Shown piece by piece: positions 61,301 through 64,000 of a DNA stretch of 64,000 nucleotides. Numbering within the stretch: position 1 is the stretch's first letter; every line of letters starts with the position of its first letter. A program made the position numbers and the translations under genes. This DNA is from Bacteroidales bacterium. Lineage in GTDB: Bacteria; Bacteroidota; Bacteroidia; Bacteroidales; Marinilabiliaceae. The notes beneath the pieces are model-generated. The model had not been told where the DNA came from. It did no database searches and saw only the letters and a program-made list of their open reading frames with translations. The stretch lies in contig JAFPZF010000003.1 of the NCBI GenBank assembly GCA_017417385.1, positions 1 through 64,000 on the forward strand, read 5' to 3'.

Positions 61301-64000
61301 GCGGATAGGTCAGTCTTCGAGATCACGGAGCCGAAGGCCTTTGAGGTCAAGCTCCTTGAGGACATCAACTGCAAGCTTGACGCAAGCAATCAGCCAGTGA
61401 AGTCGAGGGCTATCATCAAGGTAGCAGGCACGGCCGATGATGATCCGTTCGTGAACATGGTGAATGGCAGTCCGATTTACGACATAGTATGGCGTGGACC
61501 TAACGGCAACCATGCTATATTCAACAACGAGGCTACACTTGGCAAGACCGATGCGAGTGAGCTCTTGGCAGGCACGTACACAGTCACCATGACGAAGGCT
61601 GACGCATGTGCAGTCACGATGAGTGTCACGCTCTCGAACAAGGTCGAGGCGACCTACGAGGTAGTGCCGCAGACATGCTCGGGCATTGCGGACGGCGAGA
61701 TCACCGTCACGGCGACGAACGGATCGGGCGTATATGACTACGCATGGACAGGAGTCGGCACGACAGATGCCAACGGATATCATCAGGTCAAGCTGCAGCA
61801 CCTAGGACTCAACGAGAGCGGGGAACAGCAGTACTACTCAGTTGTCGTCACCGATAGGAACACCAAGTGTGCAGTCACGCTTGACAACATCAACATACCG
61901 GCGGCGCGGGAGTTCGGTATCGAGTACTCTACGAGTCCAGTCACATGCTATGGCGAGACCGATGGAGCAATCGACCTGACCATAGTCAACGGATCGGGCA
62001 ACTATCAGTTCGACTGGACCGGTACGGGTGAGGGCATCATTGACGACCAGGAGGATCAGACGGCGCTAGGTGTCGGACAGTACACCGTCGTCGTCACCGA
62101 CCAGGTACTCGGTTGCCGTGCCACGGCGACATTCGACCAGGTAACAGGTCCGAAGGCGCCGCTGACAGCTACGTCGCTCACAGACGGCACATACGACGTA
62201 GTCGGCGAGATAGCAACATCACTTGGCGGCACGACAACAGTCGACGACATCATCACGCACTCGCCGAAGTGCTATGGCGACTATGGCGTCATCCTCTTCG
62301 AGGTCAAGGGCGGCACGCCGTATGTCAATGTCGATGCAAGCAACAACAAGACGTACTACTTCTACTACACCATGGATGGTGGCAAGCGCCAGCAGACCAG
62401 GATGATAGGCGTCGGCAGGTCAGTCACCATAGCAGGCACGACGCAGACGTGGACGGACAGCGTATCGTACGTATTGCTTGACACGAGCAGGAAGCTCGCG
62501 GACGGCAATCATCACTTCGAGATCAGCGATGCGGCAGGTTGCCATACAGCAATCGACATAGAGCTTGACGCGGCAGTTCCGCTTGAGGCGAGGGCGATAG
62601 TCTCACATCCAGTCTCAGCAAAGGGTGCGGCAGATGGTGCGATAGAGCTCAACGTCACGGGTGGCAGGCCATTCGTCGGACTGTCTAAGAAGTATGACGT
62701 CGCGTGGACAGCAGTTGACGAGCAGAACAATCCGATAACAGTCGCAAATGCGAACTCGTTCAACATCAAGAACCTGAAGGCGGGCACGTACACCGCTACC
62801 ATAACCGATGACGGATGTGAGGAGAAGACCATAGTCGTCAGGTTGAAGGATGACGGACTGTACATGCAGGTCATGAAGACAGACAACGCATGTTCTGGTG
62901 GAGCAAACGGCCAGATAGCAGTCACCATCTTCAACGGAAGGGCACCGTACTCGTTGTCGCTCAGCGGCAAGACCAACAGTGCGCAGAACGGACTTGACGG
63001 CACAGAGATCTACTACTTCAGGAACCTTGAGAACGACACGTACTACCTGACGCTCACCGATGCCGACGGAGTACAGACGAGGACATATCTCGACGAGAAT
63101 GGCGACGAGCAGAACAGCATCAGGATTAAGAACAGCGATGCAGAGCTGACGATCGCAGCTGACCTGACGACGATGAGTATGGACTGCTTCGATGGCAAGA
63201 CCGGAAGCATAGAGTTCACCGTCAGTGGTGGTATCGCAACGGAGATCGGCACGAACAAGGTACGCAGCTACGTCGTCTATCTCGAGGGCGAGAAGTCGAC
63301 GCAGAGCATGAGGCTTGAGGCTACGACCGATGCAAGCAACACGACCACATTCGTAGACCTCAACAACAGCCAGACCCTCACGGTGCTCAAGTTCGAGAAC
63401 ATACCAGAGGGCACGTACAGACTGAGAGTTGTCGACAGGAACTCGGGCGCTGAGGCGTGCGAGTCAGTCACCGAGGACTTCACGTTCACCCAGAGCCACG
63501 TCACATTCACGACAGCCAAGACCGACGTGACATGTCCGAGCGGAGTCGATGGCAGCATCACCATCACGGCGGAGGGTGCTACGGGACTCAGCTATGGACT
63601 CTGGAGATTTGACACGCAGGCAGATGCCGAGACCTTCATAGCTAATCCAAACTGGGACAGCAACACAGGCCTTGCAGGCAGGGATGCTGCAACTACAGGA
63701 TTGACCTCGGGCTATTATGTAGCGGCAGTCAAGGACAACGTCTCGTACACGATGGGCTCAGGTTGCACACTGTATGCTACGGCAGACCAGATAGTCAAGA
63801 TAGCGGAGCCTGAAGCACTGACAGTCACAAGACTTGATGCAGTCAGCGTAACGTCTTGCGACGAGAGCGTCGAGAACGGCCAGGTACTCGTCAGAGTTGA
63901 GGGTGGCACGGCGCCGTACAGCATCTCGCTTGATGGAGGTGCGGCAGTCGAGACCGTCACGGGCGACTACAGGTTCACAGGGCTCAGGACAGGAGACCAC
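37307..64000 (+). CDS. Giant SprB-repeat surface adhesin, partial (at least 8,898 codons, no stop in window)
   Basis: One reading frame runs from ATG 37307 to the window end. I read it directly at the start and end and spot-checked it at about ten places between; all were in frame and open. Residues about 39-66 (MKMKDVCGAAKRLLLMLFIF, ending EAMA) form a signal peptide after a 36-38 residue charged leader. Starts at 37415 or 37421 would remove that leader. The first 2,000 or so residues are Ig-like, cysteine-containing modules. About 4,190-5,290 holds a large divergent internal duplication. From about residue 6,400 the protein is a run of SprB-type repeats (C-x-G-x-x-x-G-x-I ... GGxxPYxYxW ... 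LxxGxYxVxVxDxxGC). The family includes the gliding adhesin SprB, secreted by the type IX system. A C-terminal sorting domain, if any, lies outside the window. Mass would be near a megadalton or more. Binding target unknown. Confidence 0.9.
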   Translation, partial: MIAKAMNDIQEEAQSSAEAMRGSERVLSLSEKQGFCMKMKDVCGAAKRLLLMLFIFMAFGLEAMAGVGVKASTSTEGTGTTTRYYINLELNDKSGRAVSTYTGTGNPSITVVTDQGSFTNVYDGTNAQTKARFVSDILKLSVTRTQYDNFRNSGTLTINGLNAINSDLPSSVTLDSNMQWAYPNTGGDYCASIMMGYNGNARQDGYITIDLTEDGFSYQGLSSDSPYPLTINGYTFNYNTSLVNTNSYTINTGGRIILRTDGGTTGSGRLFSAANIAVEGLNAIAPAFDDYVKFSLGEGQTQVCQSDAALSCAKVSMHAQRTTSTQTGDVMAYTLLVKITKDGQAIDIENTVSSIVFNGQTRRTITYGVPSGQNTVTNAGTITAYANLFGNLSSSNYYASEENPRQAQTFWTDKFGGQKCIAFYVSSTEYNQILWNSNSGYTIEGFSDLDESLSGYTFVIEGVQPCNTCPAQWEVKLDVDASQNCEGDYAFMQFNTVAGVQYYFEKWDGGDWVPQELFPASGTGVTSFVATQTVPNAQFFVNNAQGGDEYRVRATCGGTMKYTYDGRKGDRFIIQSYSPETNVNKVACLNNLAGDVVHVENAEVGVLYYLCKDDAPVDGYDAQGKPNSFKVKCTYDNQNQTVIELDGLTDPGEYTVWAVKDPCPPARVPGVVTVVTLDGQLSLAVECVSGASGDKWNVRLEGVSAGGNLDYYLYKDGESNPVAESSRVGNVWTIDKPTYGAATTTAGKYYVRATSRCGTIRSNYVSIPHSYRISEPTGLCGGSTFEITLSQSDEDVDYLVYTSESATGIKSVYNNATISGTLGGAITITVADAPKGFYYVMARPKGSRITTSTCMVQMEGHVEVGEEPTNLTLNPSSSVCAGTDLSISGMNSNYTYFIYDGSRYKQVSSTPATTATMKINVAGTYEFYATCGSNDNYVGPLATIEVSEIDIDQNVRISTSTTVGCEGDPETSFTLTGAQVGATYTVWKKVGDYADPDSNGAETDDQVVRTAGPAQTTDPIVFSVNDEGEYYVTAEMDGECSNGSSGVKLNGIFTVKKYNANTRISDANLCISDLPRAIMIHNSEANVTYSLYNAATGNQMKDAAGNPYSVKATSDNSANAKITIPNTLGEGAYVVYALRDGCSIPKQIPGQVTLVNSTSTPKKMVLSGSTEEGGILCGGGEAYIFGVSGVSPGVTYELRFREAGTSTTTTVDSFEGDNISTTRYFQAQDAAGVYTVVSLATCETVSGSFTIDDEGAPDVELAETGTHCADDQFGYTIRVKKPNPNATYILYKDNAEVNNSNPLHDINGNDYVPNYPFTVFESGNYTVKGKSRGGCIAQPQGSVDVILAETQDGLQLVAEKKSGTCYYRISIKGINGATTRTGTKYQLYTIENGTRVEKSLPFVGDGTSNQILEENFELPEEGLTLYVSAVPDGLSAGSCEATLNSVVIPGKPTSPTITAENKYHYYCNNDYGVDVKIPLPNNFVGSFYLSRDENGTAIAKNSAGNDLVANIVQSQTGQTITFFGVTADYTVVDPGQPTERRVYQDTEYYLINTDNDGCKSSNPSSVVVKHYDNDPLLTYIRDGQVVCSSLFTDDEEVVIEYQIPAVNEAEGYDFYLTVNGGTQHSRDELIASGELTLETTGKKWIFKFDPDKYGITSGHVNIEVDTKSGARRGVVCHGNTISFDIEAAPTLDATEVQINGISSTLTQTVCDGAPMKYSVTQTGDNVTANTVYYWYDYDWQAGDSKSPVFTTGSTLNHNYSFEYTTLPALVPKTANGDVDESKIAADGFYHLKYWVKADKSGSDVCYSKLVPVEILVRPDRTKVLDATNEKWNLCEDSDPAKLSDYFSQGGDDQNAAGRFFIQGAADNTILLSVVPVNGTFVIDPTVFTPTGIEWSLFGEEKYYRTTDLTYSNPLTPGTDFDKEANFPTKGTSGSGNDGSRVSYYNVYYRSGVCNTFFKTGTFKVWEKMYKDQDFINPEPCYCTNDEITVQGLWFYGGMKWAQVLANGQLWPDQPTDDGKDYTYTFSPLTRHRGNGNGVPVVFTYQAEDIHGCTYTQTKTSMLYQPVANEVFFTIGNLDEAFEQGYSEDYLCPEDNNHYTLTPKIYKYQYWNAAEAATIPQGMEYTITPDPKFTTGKATNVAGTADVPYRAMQADQKMFTTDIDDTNYPTGTHRRAYTNTLGTTAGIDATHSKFTYVVPWATRELDINAPAGTIVSVVSTLNHSTTSGTTETVQIIVDGYYSFPAYNGEPQEYVSAKKVTDAKLVAHNLYALKIAQPLGTDYTYTFSGGNHVVKEANGTYSFIPSEMGEAGSITLNVINGTTDCGGSTCRGSWTRNYRIKRTLQHDMKRSYCSRTGDGTITFAVNYPSRSLTVSQMAAGIQSTIDGINVQKTSRTAEKDAAIQAFNATYHATIATGSEAQTLANTALTAVDVLQNEVDQNADLNGDGNIATQVEVNTKRLEATQMADAANDILSAERDIDAFDQSLTQLSGNSVANYPTTDGLFDYDYGYEGLAGVATVIVRKVESIADDGTRSYDSSYGVGGELNLGSISDAMQTAMPIITYDQNGIGAVTFPDLTNQTGTYTTFSWGYQNGVSGRYEFTYTFVPDNEPAECAMTMTWDVFLSNDTEPFDIYYGHTVEGHTAKAEFPITYGDVQTEWKDLNVNGLWNNAGNTPGATDKVYSDPDVAIDLCRQTSYTDGALSAKNLISFMPESVASPSDIPGTFWIQELNAGGTTRSVPTEEPAGLYDPENAMWKICPENFPASASYYSLYTDDEHLKANTTYRLIYYVGCGNPFSRRVIFTDATSTSIAVDGAQYRNGVAYVCSNKNEVKDGLTIAELNDHVTLTFSGNGVSGGHWSISPNLTKTEEGKTYELLTDKGTDSQGRPIAYLNIKDYVEKLKGTDNPELIVTYAFKAGHCEYKTERYISIVDFGAPSFTISGTNNETDVRIFYRSEQQQHKLNPVHPQIANKDVAGRGWFQITMLGASSGTNYGLYFRATGAGQDTVAVSEAAVQNVTYDDTKGEFFFNPNQLAPGIYNINYVFECENNDTYGRLCYSNFLKQIFVAPSHDILADNTVYYCYNYLDGNGSIQDNWANNTDAVDVVTPVLALPRQNIDQAKFGYYTFTLEKSATEVYDVELVSGATTNDPEIRYTVATTNKITQTPTPSTGWTLKARLNFKYQISKDGHYIYVKKAAEDKDILDRENDEDDNSSLAWTGTNVLDSDPKHADNVKKVIPLTQPTFTFDLVPVDACSGQANGTVTMANLKKNSVLVDESTYGTTAYTYTWYKTDYTNVGDAQPTNIESGHRVPGTSFVYPNAGKADYQLLLTDNATGCVYKSTNVARVKENDAPDFLVEINEMFTCGDNNLGMASVVASYGAATVTLPQNAAYQWTKSNGNSLNANNLKVDNVGSLPSGAYAVRVAAAAQDGTVNMSCSNIVEFTIYNLPDVVAKSTTKAASCKGKVDGEAEVIFSYRKGQEETSVASGNTNIAIYHKFTPDVKFIILKSSDDAPGVDGNWKSFADINYSIDGNEAKLTYDETPGENAIDDTNSGEVKYDDGQDMTSGKLTIKNLKAGEYTIYFKYADYPCIYSETFTISEPEKAVKLLSYAVEDVNCNGANDGKIQVTAMEGGNVSNAGLDNYYYTLKDEGGNAKTAEGTTGWLFKQLEPGTYTLTVSDAQTDGCAVSEDITIYEPGAITLSTPVADACNSTIRANVSGGWNLNTNQTNPRAHQTQFQLSVWQKSGTDWSQVTAWENVADGVDNVFTVNSQNVTEYTEFKVRYRSTWVNTTEYTVDHQNEDVIACEDETSVYLEPSIKAQLDGHTDFLCADNEFEDATNGTKSTATIKASATYGGSEKHFYVLWKVNNPIITKDLRYVKITEMLSSDVEQTDDQGNRVTYKQEDDGVTYTADQAGEYVRVERTTLTPTSPTMIASAEENAVIATGETLRTSSHEFTVESGNPGVYYVEVYNADKMENATCSAPTEQVELKQPTDLLVEVRDIQPDNGEGHGEIEIAAPQEGIGLSYKWEWWKMNDTETFVKEDGLDNITRISGIQVPDNGTATYQVKVTDSEKCYFTSSDIVISGNGLQVDTAVIHNACHGAQEATITLIIVGKAPYRVKLDDNDIANGTTGVTKFATYDKLTGTLKYDSDEEKGNVNFTIANLAKGNYRVAVIDANDVKWEKTMYVKDLSNIEIVAEAEYNLCAEGTGEIEAKIKGGILDASDKPNYQWYLYKDQYDGAYKQGAVAAVDAGATDKESTIKIGELPYGKYTLKVYDYNSFMGTGTANTENTCTAAFSEVELTQLEAHLTATAPVCESGTKGFMEVGYTNMIGTASFKWFYKGDDTSVFTYGAEVTDDNEAKGYKPIWKDADGNWVSAAVENSTVHNGLTSITDLLPGDYIVRVYDSARKSKLGGDSCYVYAQMSIDYKYKVDFVEMMAMEEERCAGDGKVYSPLIKLIGFGATDIENAEIYWTDPNGATTTVTGDDKVSHERADEYRVKATRLATQTEDNGDPKAVTYTLHVRIGSCEFSEDVDVKGIRTIDFSLKSVVVNGTSYTENICDIDKRQIQAVGFRPMDGYTYNYTWTADSVDTKNTEFFDVSNVTVDNGTGEASILTGAGAAKKGGWYTLKIARTDNAACYATRSIFLPSAIKIDTKAVEAVACGQATGSIIVDAQPTYSDYVNKEDASATPEKRTYTYSYEWKYSSSQDPDATSLSYDDLPATALSAGNEPNKVTGPSGWYQVSVSIVDNEGVLTSTNGCEAVTKEIFLPTSGGMENAGLEYDLCEEGEGTLSAKLKGGVKTYTSGTATGVNYHWNLYKKNENDPATNWGGTFLTNGEVTSEGTTGEAEIKVSGLSEGTYRLVVADFNSNPYPTWANTCLFTFPEFTLTQLRVSLVAEQPLCESGDKGQLSAVIENASGDITYTWSKKDATSTYTEITGAGSVTSLSDLLPGEYKVEVTDAGGHRGTSCTLEATATLEYQYEVDTMEIRTYAEMCAGDGVRVRPYVRFKGFTEEQVKAAEIYWTGPNGYRKALEGSDKVMHSRDDYYYLQTVALPTQLDADNKPIELTYELHVEHGLDCSSVFDRVIKGISPLSFRLTCDDPCATDRKIKIEDFPYTDLSNFTFEWHADSAKQADIMPTKTTETAAVPKGGWYTLTIYSNANSSCKHTESIFLPSKIEIHKDLELSKPVTCGNAEDGVIVVNAGPVYPRSGYANSFDAEVTADYTYGYKYEWKYKATSTGTFNDLPANASSPATQPNKVTGPAGFYQVTVTINDPSGVIGNTNTCVATAEYEMESLGTKADLAHTDINSCSGEALGTISVRPHGGEEPYQVQVKIAGVSNSAQYTKSGMVENDLYTFTGVPAGNYTVVVTDSKGCDYSEDVVITKTSELTVEPVNYILGKVNATHTTSGGATTVQGDETSNGALSLRVNGGLEYEFKSGDEADLSADGKETGTKTGKGHKYTFRLTNRTTGESSEKTISKIDASAATNYYVLKNLKAGVYDIEVIDANPASNGQSCRANVTIGASLTTTGTQGKTCETGDIDDAKIVINVSHAENHELNFTITKQFTLSTGSTSGTIPRSYQVANEDSVLFTTGGTANKLTGVVSNTSTTTTTATFTSGTKKIEPGNYWVIVTDASLTDKSSATKAGFLASTKITIAEGKSITASLASKTDATCYGSTDGTVTLNVTSKGIDNYGFDWYRQAGAGEQKVTTISNTSGTTFQNFGAGVYRVRVYDMNNANCYADVNAGYEKQVGSPATNNPDYIEIGQDPEIRYAIETDNACNADSRKVKVYFIGDEFFETYKADVDKYSFQWGGTAAIKNAGYEFSKTASASLPATAELLSDGTTSGYLVGEVSKLPKGGTLTLTVVSVAHPSCTSETQSVTLLDPLTATYKDQIAIDYTANGGGVTLVAGGGAGSNYYYALFEEGKQYTKEGNTGTETISATTDFSVLSTAYRQTSAVFTGLEAKTYYGVVFSDNTATACLAKTGAITFYAYTGLTVDATATPLSCIGKSDATLKATANGGNLPYTYQWYKADDSGNYVEIARATSAELTNVSAGSYKVHVIDAAGAENEAAVVVAEPVSTDFRLMVLSDVDCDGANGALYIKFDDEDLQKALEATTAWADNINQVSHKWDNASNQLTVRYQKAGEWQDRTLEIRWSGSLVNNTAVTIGNTTYDNTSLPNLRRGLISGEYTVNVSMVNGSARNCPSTQTVELVKPIDFRVAEVANAACVGKNTGAITLEVTGGSGDFTYEWKDIPGQSVSSRSSLAAGDYYVRVIDNKKHNTYSTITVTADAASGQWYYTTSGSGQTECYYPSASATGDEFYSDGTKNWYKITVEQTNAFKIEALQSDVKCYENQDGLIDLSVTGGSGNYNFVWTGSGLGLKAGQRVQDNLSAGTYSVVVTDRNYGCTATKEWTIGGPTSELTVVESHKDVKCNGDTNGEISFDVNGGTPFTSGDFDGGYMYRYNNQGWPDAENNKQKIAKGNGTALKLSYYDDKATTPGLTEEWPAGTYLITVRDANGCEKSVTVTIAEPERISIKYSITNVKTAGSNDGEIAITSVTGGTPAYKLIWAAGAPYSTKADAEHADFNSTTNVNNYTRTGLEKGWYAVKVKDANDCESQVYAIQVNDNGALELSVDNRLIEHIKCYGEKNGSISILVSNGQKPYTIYLDDIVVEQEYYGNSTYKIKDLPVGTYDVRVVDASGATQREDDIVVAYYMSPIKREEILTIAPTSTETIVSAPVTANNITSVTTTTFAQNVNNEWVKTEVTTRYTTAVSDPLKLTLAVENAYPVCAGAKNGAFTYTIENGVYGKAIEYTVSPTSIRETATDKNDQNTWFQSGTIGSTTAGDGLNPGTYIMTVTDANGCQAQESVAIEGYEPIEVQNVVVKNVLCHEAQNGAITLTPVGGSGTYKFEWQYSEDGTNWTDDFATAHVSANSSVRNNSQNLTQIKGGQYKLKITCLQGSDEVCSEEFGPWVVTEPVAALAIDHVDMQANATNPSCNGVKDGSIVATVSGGTVPYTYQWRLTSGEIMSSTTNLQTGLGAGEYMLLVTDANGCQTETQEAVKLTEPETYYITILQDVDCDGKNAKLGITTDRTLAGVYYGGSANDAKLVNGAYTDQEGNLVGLNGYTAQWHHAKKNSAGSTTDFTFEDIESGTVRLEMHKSGACDISRDLTLVQPITQASIIKTNPTCAGVNNGKITVNFRGGSGNYYYKWEYSEDGTAWATDVDVVNDGQFVVSGGPNIRNGLKPGFYRVTAYDAKTRMMHDGTSVVEKQCEKESDIIELVSANGFGVVFEENPVTCYDRQDGSITVSVVNGSGDYSYMWSGTGTGLVAGTDVQTTLSKGIYNVTVVDQQWGCTVSKQITIDGPSAPLTARLSSVEDNKCFDGTEGKFTINVRGGYGAYRWAFVGQEYDAEYAFTRVTPSGKYTVAADKVTVGDVTYEVEGGKVNINGTDYNVEHDATTNTDYIEIKTSKEYQSADLYVSATEAKSTVNGVEKTFTNRNGFDGTSGKRVVMLTDANGCETTVDVMIKEPEQIQATWDVTNVNVTGGSNGKITLTNISGGTPAYEVRFYTQTDYEANKAEIDAGTYSGSAQINSNTNIRVQGSLAKGVYAVRISDANGCMRVFEKIAITDGAALDAEFTATDPNCYGEEGTIEVLITNGTAPYDIFINEALERGNFPGGSLLTFKKGAGEYVVRVTDATGAQLSNQDKSIALSITEPTQLQFNIAQTGGTQCYGEGGAVRLEIAGGTPDASGKYILTYAANGLQEEVEATTYDATDLGTSAPFKFSDMAAGAYTYTLKDAKGCTVTKTVDIIEHQEIKVAYAATDPLCHGVKTGRIDATVTGTDNELNYWWVDATAMMTNYGVTDLSSLTATQVKDYGQSQALETSEDIAGLLGGTYLLFVEDKTTQCQSTIGQGVTVVEPAELTISETIHADVSCNGNDDGQIAVTVRGGAKPYEYKWTKNTGEVLGTNESAVYDLTAGGYLLTVTDANGCQASTYTDLSGVADRSVFEITEPKAFEVKLLEDINCKLDASNQPVKSRAIIKVAGTADDDPFVNMVNGSPIYDIVWRGPNGNHAIFNNEATLGKTDASELLAGTYTVTMTKADACAVTMSVTLSNKVEATYEVVPQTCSGIADGEITVTATNGSGVYDYAWTGVGTTDANGYHQVKLQHLGLNESGEQQYYSVVVTDRNTKCAVTLDNINIPAAREFGIEYSTSPVTCYGETDGAIDLTIVNGSGNYQFDWTGTGEGIIDDQEDQTALGVGQYTVVVTDQVLGCRATATFDQVTGPKAPLTATSLTDGTYDVVGEIATSLGGTTTVDDIITHSPKCYGDYGVILFEVKGGTPYVNVDASNNKTYYFYYTMDGGKRQQTRMIGVGRSVTIAGTTQTWTDSVSYVLLDTSRKLADGNHHFEISDAAGCHTAIDIELDAAVPLEARAIVSHPVSAKGAADGAIELNVTGGRPFVGLSKKYDVAWTAVDEQNNPITVANANSFNIKNLKAGTYTATITDDGCEEKTIVVRLKDDGLYMQVMKTDNACSGGANGQIAVTIFNGRAPYSLSLSGKTNSAQNGLDGTEIYYFRNLENDTYYLTLTDADGVQTRTYLDENGDEQNSIRIKNSDAELTIAADLTTMSMDCFDGKTGSIEFTVSGGIATEIGTNKVRSYVVYLEGEKSTQSMRLEATTDASNTTTFVDLNNSQTLTVLKFENIPEGTYRLRVVDRNSGAEACESVTEDFTFTQSHVTFTTAKTDVTCPSGVDGSITITAEGATGLSYGLWRFDTQADAETFIANPNWDSNTGLAGRDAATTGLTSGYYVAAVKDNVSYTMGSGCTLYATADQIVKIAEPEALTVTRLDAVSVTSCDESVENGQVLVRVEGGTAPYSISLDGGAAVETVTGDYRFTGLRTGDH
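49870..51605 (+). repeat. Internal duplication in the giant gene, copy 1
   Basis: About 575 residues that reappear in diverged form directly downstream. Matching landmarks: YNLCAEGTGEIEAK, ELTQLEAHLTATAPVCESG, CAGDGK, AEIYWTDPNG, GGWYTLKIARTDNAACY, SIFLPSAIKI, PNKVTGPSGWYQVSVSI. Confidence 0.8.
51606..53165 (+). repeat. Internal duplication in the giant gene, copy 2
   Basis: The same landmarks in the same order: YDLCEEGEGTLSAK, TLTQLRVSLVAEQPLCESG, CAGDGV, AEIYWTGPNG, GGWYTLTIYSNANSSCK, SIFLPSKIEI, PNKVTGPAGFYQVTVTI. The spacing to copy 1 falls from about 1,740 to 1,575 bases, so several short deletions or insertions have occurred since duplication. Confidence 0.8.
56560..64000 (+). repeat. 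Array of about 20 SprB-type repeats in the giant gene
   Basis: Repeat starts with the pattern C-(N/Y/H/S/F/A)-x-x-x-x-x-G-x-(I/V/F) are visible near 56588, 57221, 57660, 57957, 58280, 58853, 59190, 59432, 60223, 60485, 60774, 61097, 61677, 61949, 62271, 62890, 63183, 63531 and 63857. Each is usually followed by GGxxPY-like and DANGC-like words (for example VTDANGCQ near 57870, 58440 and 61255). The mean spacing is about 350-400 bases. The array continues past the window. Confidence 0.85.

Overview
The window looks like part of a Bacteroidota (Bacteroidales) chromosome. The evidence is the Bacteroidota promoter signature TAnnTTTG in front of several genes, exported lipoproteins with a Cys at position 18, a BspA-type leucine-rich surface protein, a Bacteroidota-type RimM C-terminus, plant-polysaccharide hydrolases (GH28, GH78, GH35, a GDSL/SASA esterase) and a giant SprB-repeat adhesin. 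The genus cannot be fixed from the sequence. No rRNA, tRNA, CRISPR array or intact transposase was seen.

Layout. 1-2.5 kb: two tandem paralogous membrane proteins set between direct repeats. 2.5-7.4 kb: the translation/transcription operon rimP-nusA-infB with a promoter and leader hairpin. 7.4-8.7 kb: an AmpG-like permease. 8.8-15.5 kb, minus strand: a sugar operon (split transketolase, FGGY kinase, fucose-isomerase-like enzyme, DMT sugar transporter) behind its own promoter and next to a DeoR regulator. Its gene set fits a pathway in which a rare ketose phosphate is cut by transketolase, with D-apiose as my best candidate. Divergent from it, 15.8-17.2 kb: a lipoprotein polygalacturonase (GH28). 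17.6-19.3 kb: ilvE plus a lipidated nitroreductase. 19.7-23.5 kb, minus: two exported TPR proteins, one ending in a retropepsin-like aspartic protease domain. 24.2-27.9 kb: BspA-like LRR protein, rimM and an esterase in one tight run. 28.2-34.3 kb: alpha-L-rhamnosidase, an FMN reductase, a CAT-like acetyltransferase and a GH35 beta-galactosidase. 34.4-37 kb: a Sel1/TPR-like protein, a decayed GH35 fragment and an AAA ATPase with a nuclease-like tail.

37.3-64 kb: a single plus-strand reading frame of at least 8,898 codons that runs off the window. It starts with a signal peptide, continues through Ig-like cysteine-containing modules and ends (so far) in roughly 20 SprB-type repeats. It is the most striking object here: a probable secreted or surface-exposed giant adhesin of around a megadalton.

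The gaps between genes hold a second unusual layer: a family of nested hairpin elements whose stems vary in sequence from copy to copy but keep base pairing at several levels. The plus strand is purine-rich throughout, so plus-strand genes favour AGG, GAG and ATA codons while minus-strand genes favour CGC, CTC and ATC. This suggests the plus strand is the leading strand of replication. The ATPase at 35.5 kb departs from that pattern and looks acquired.
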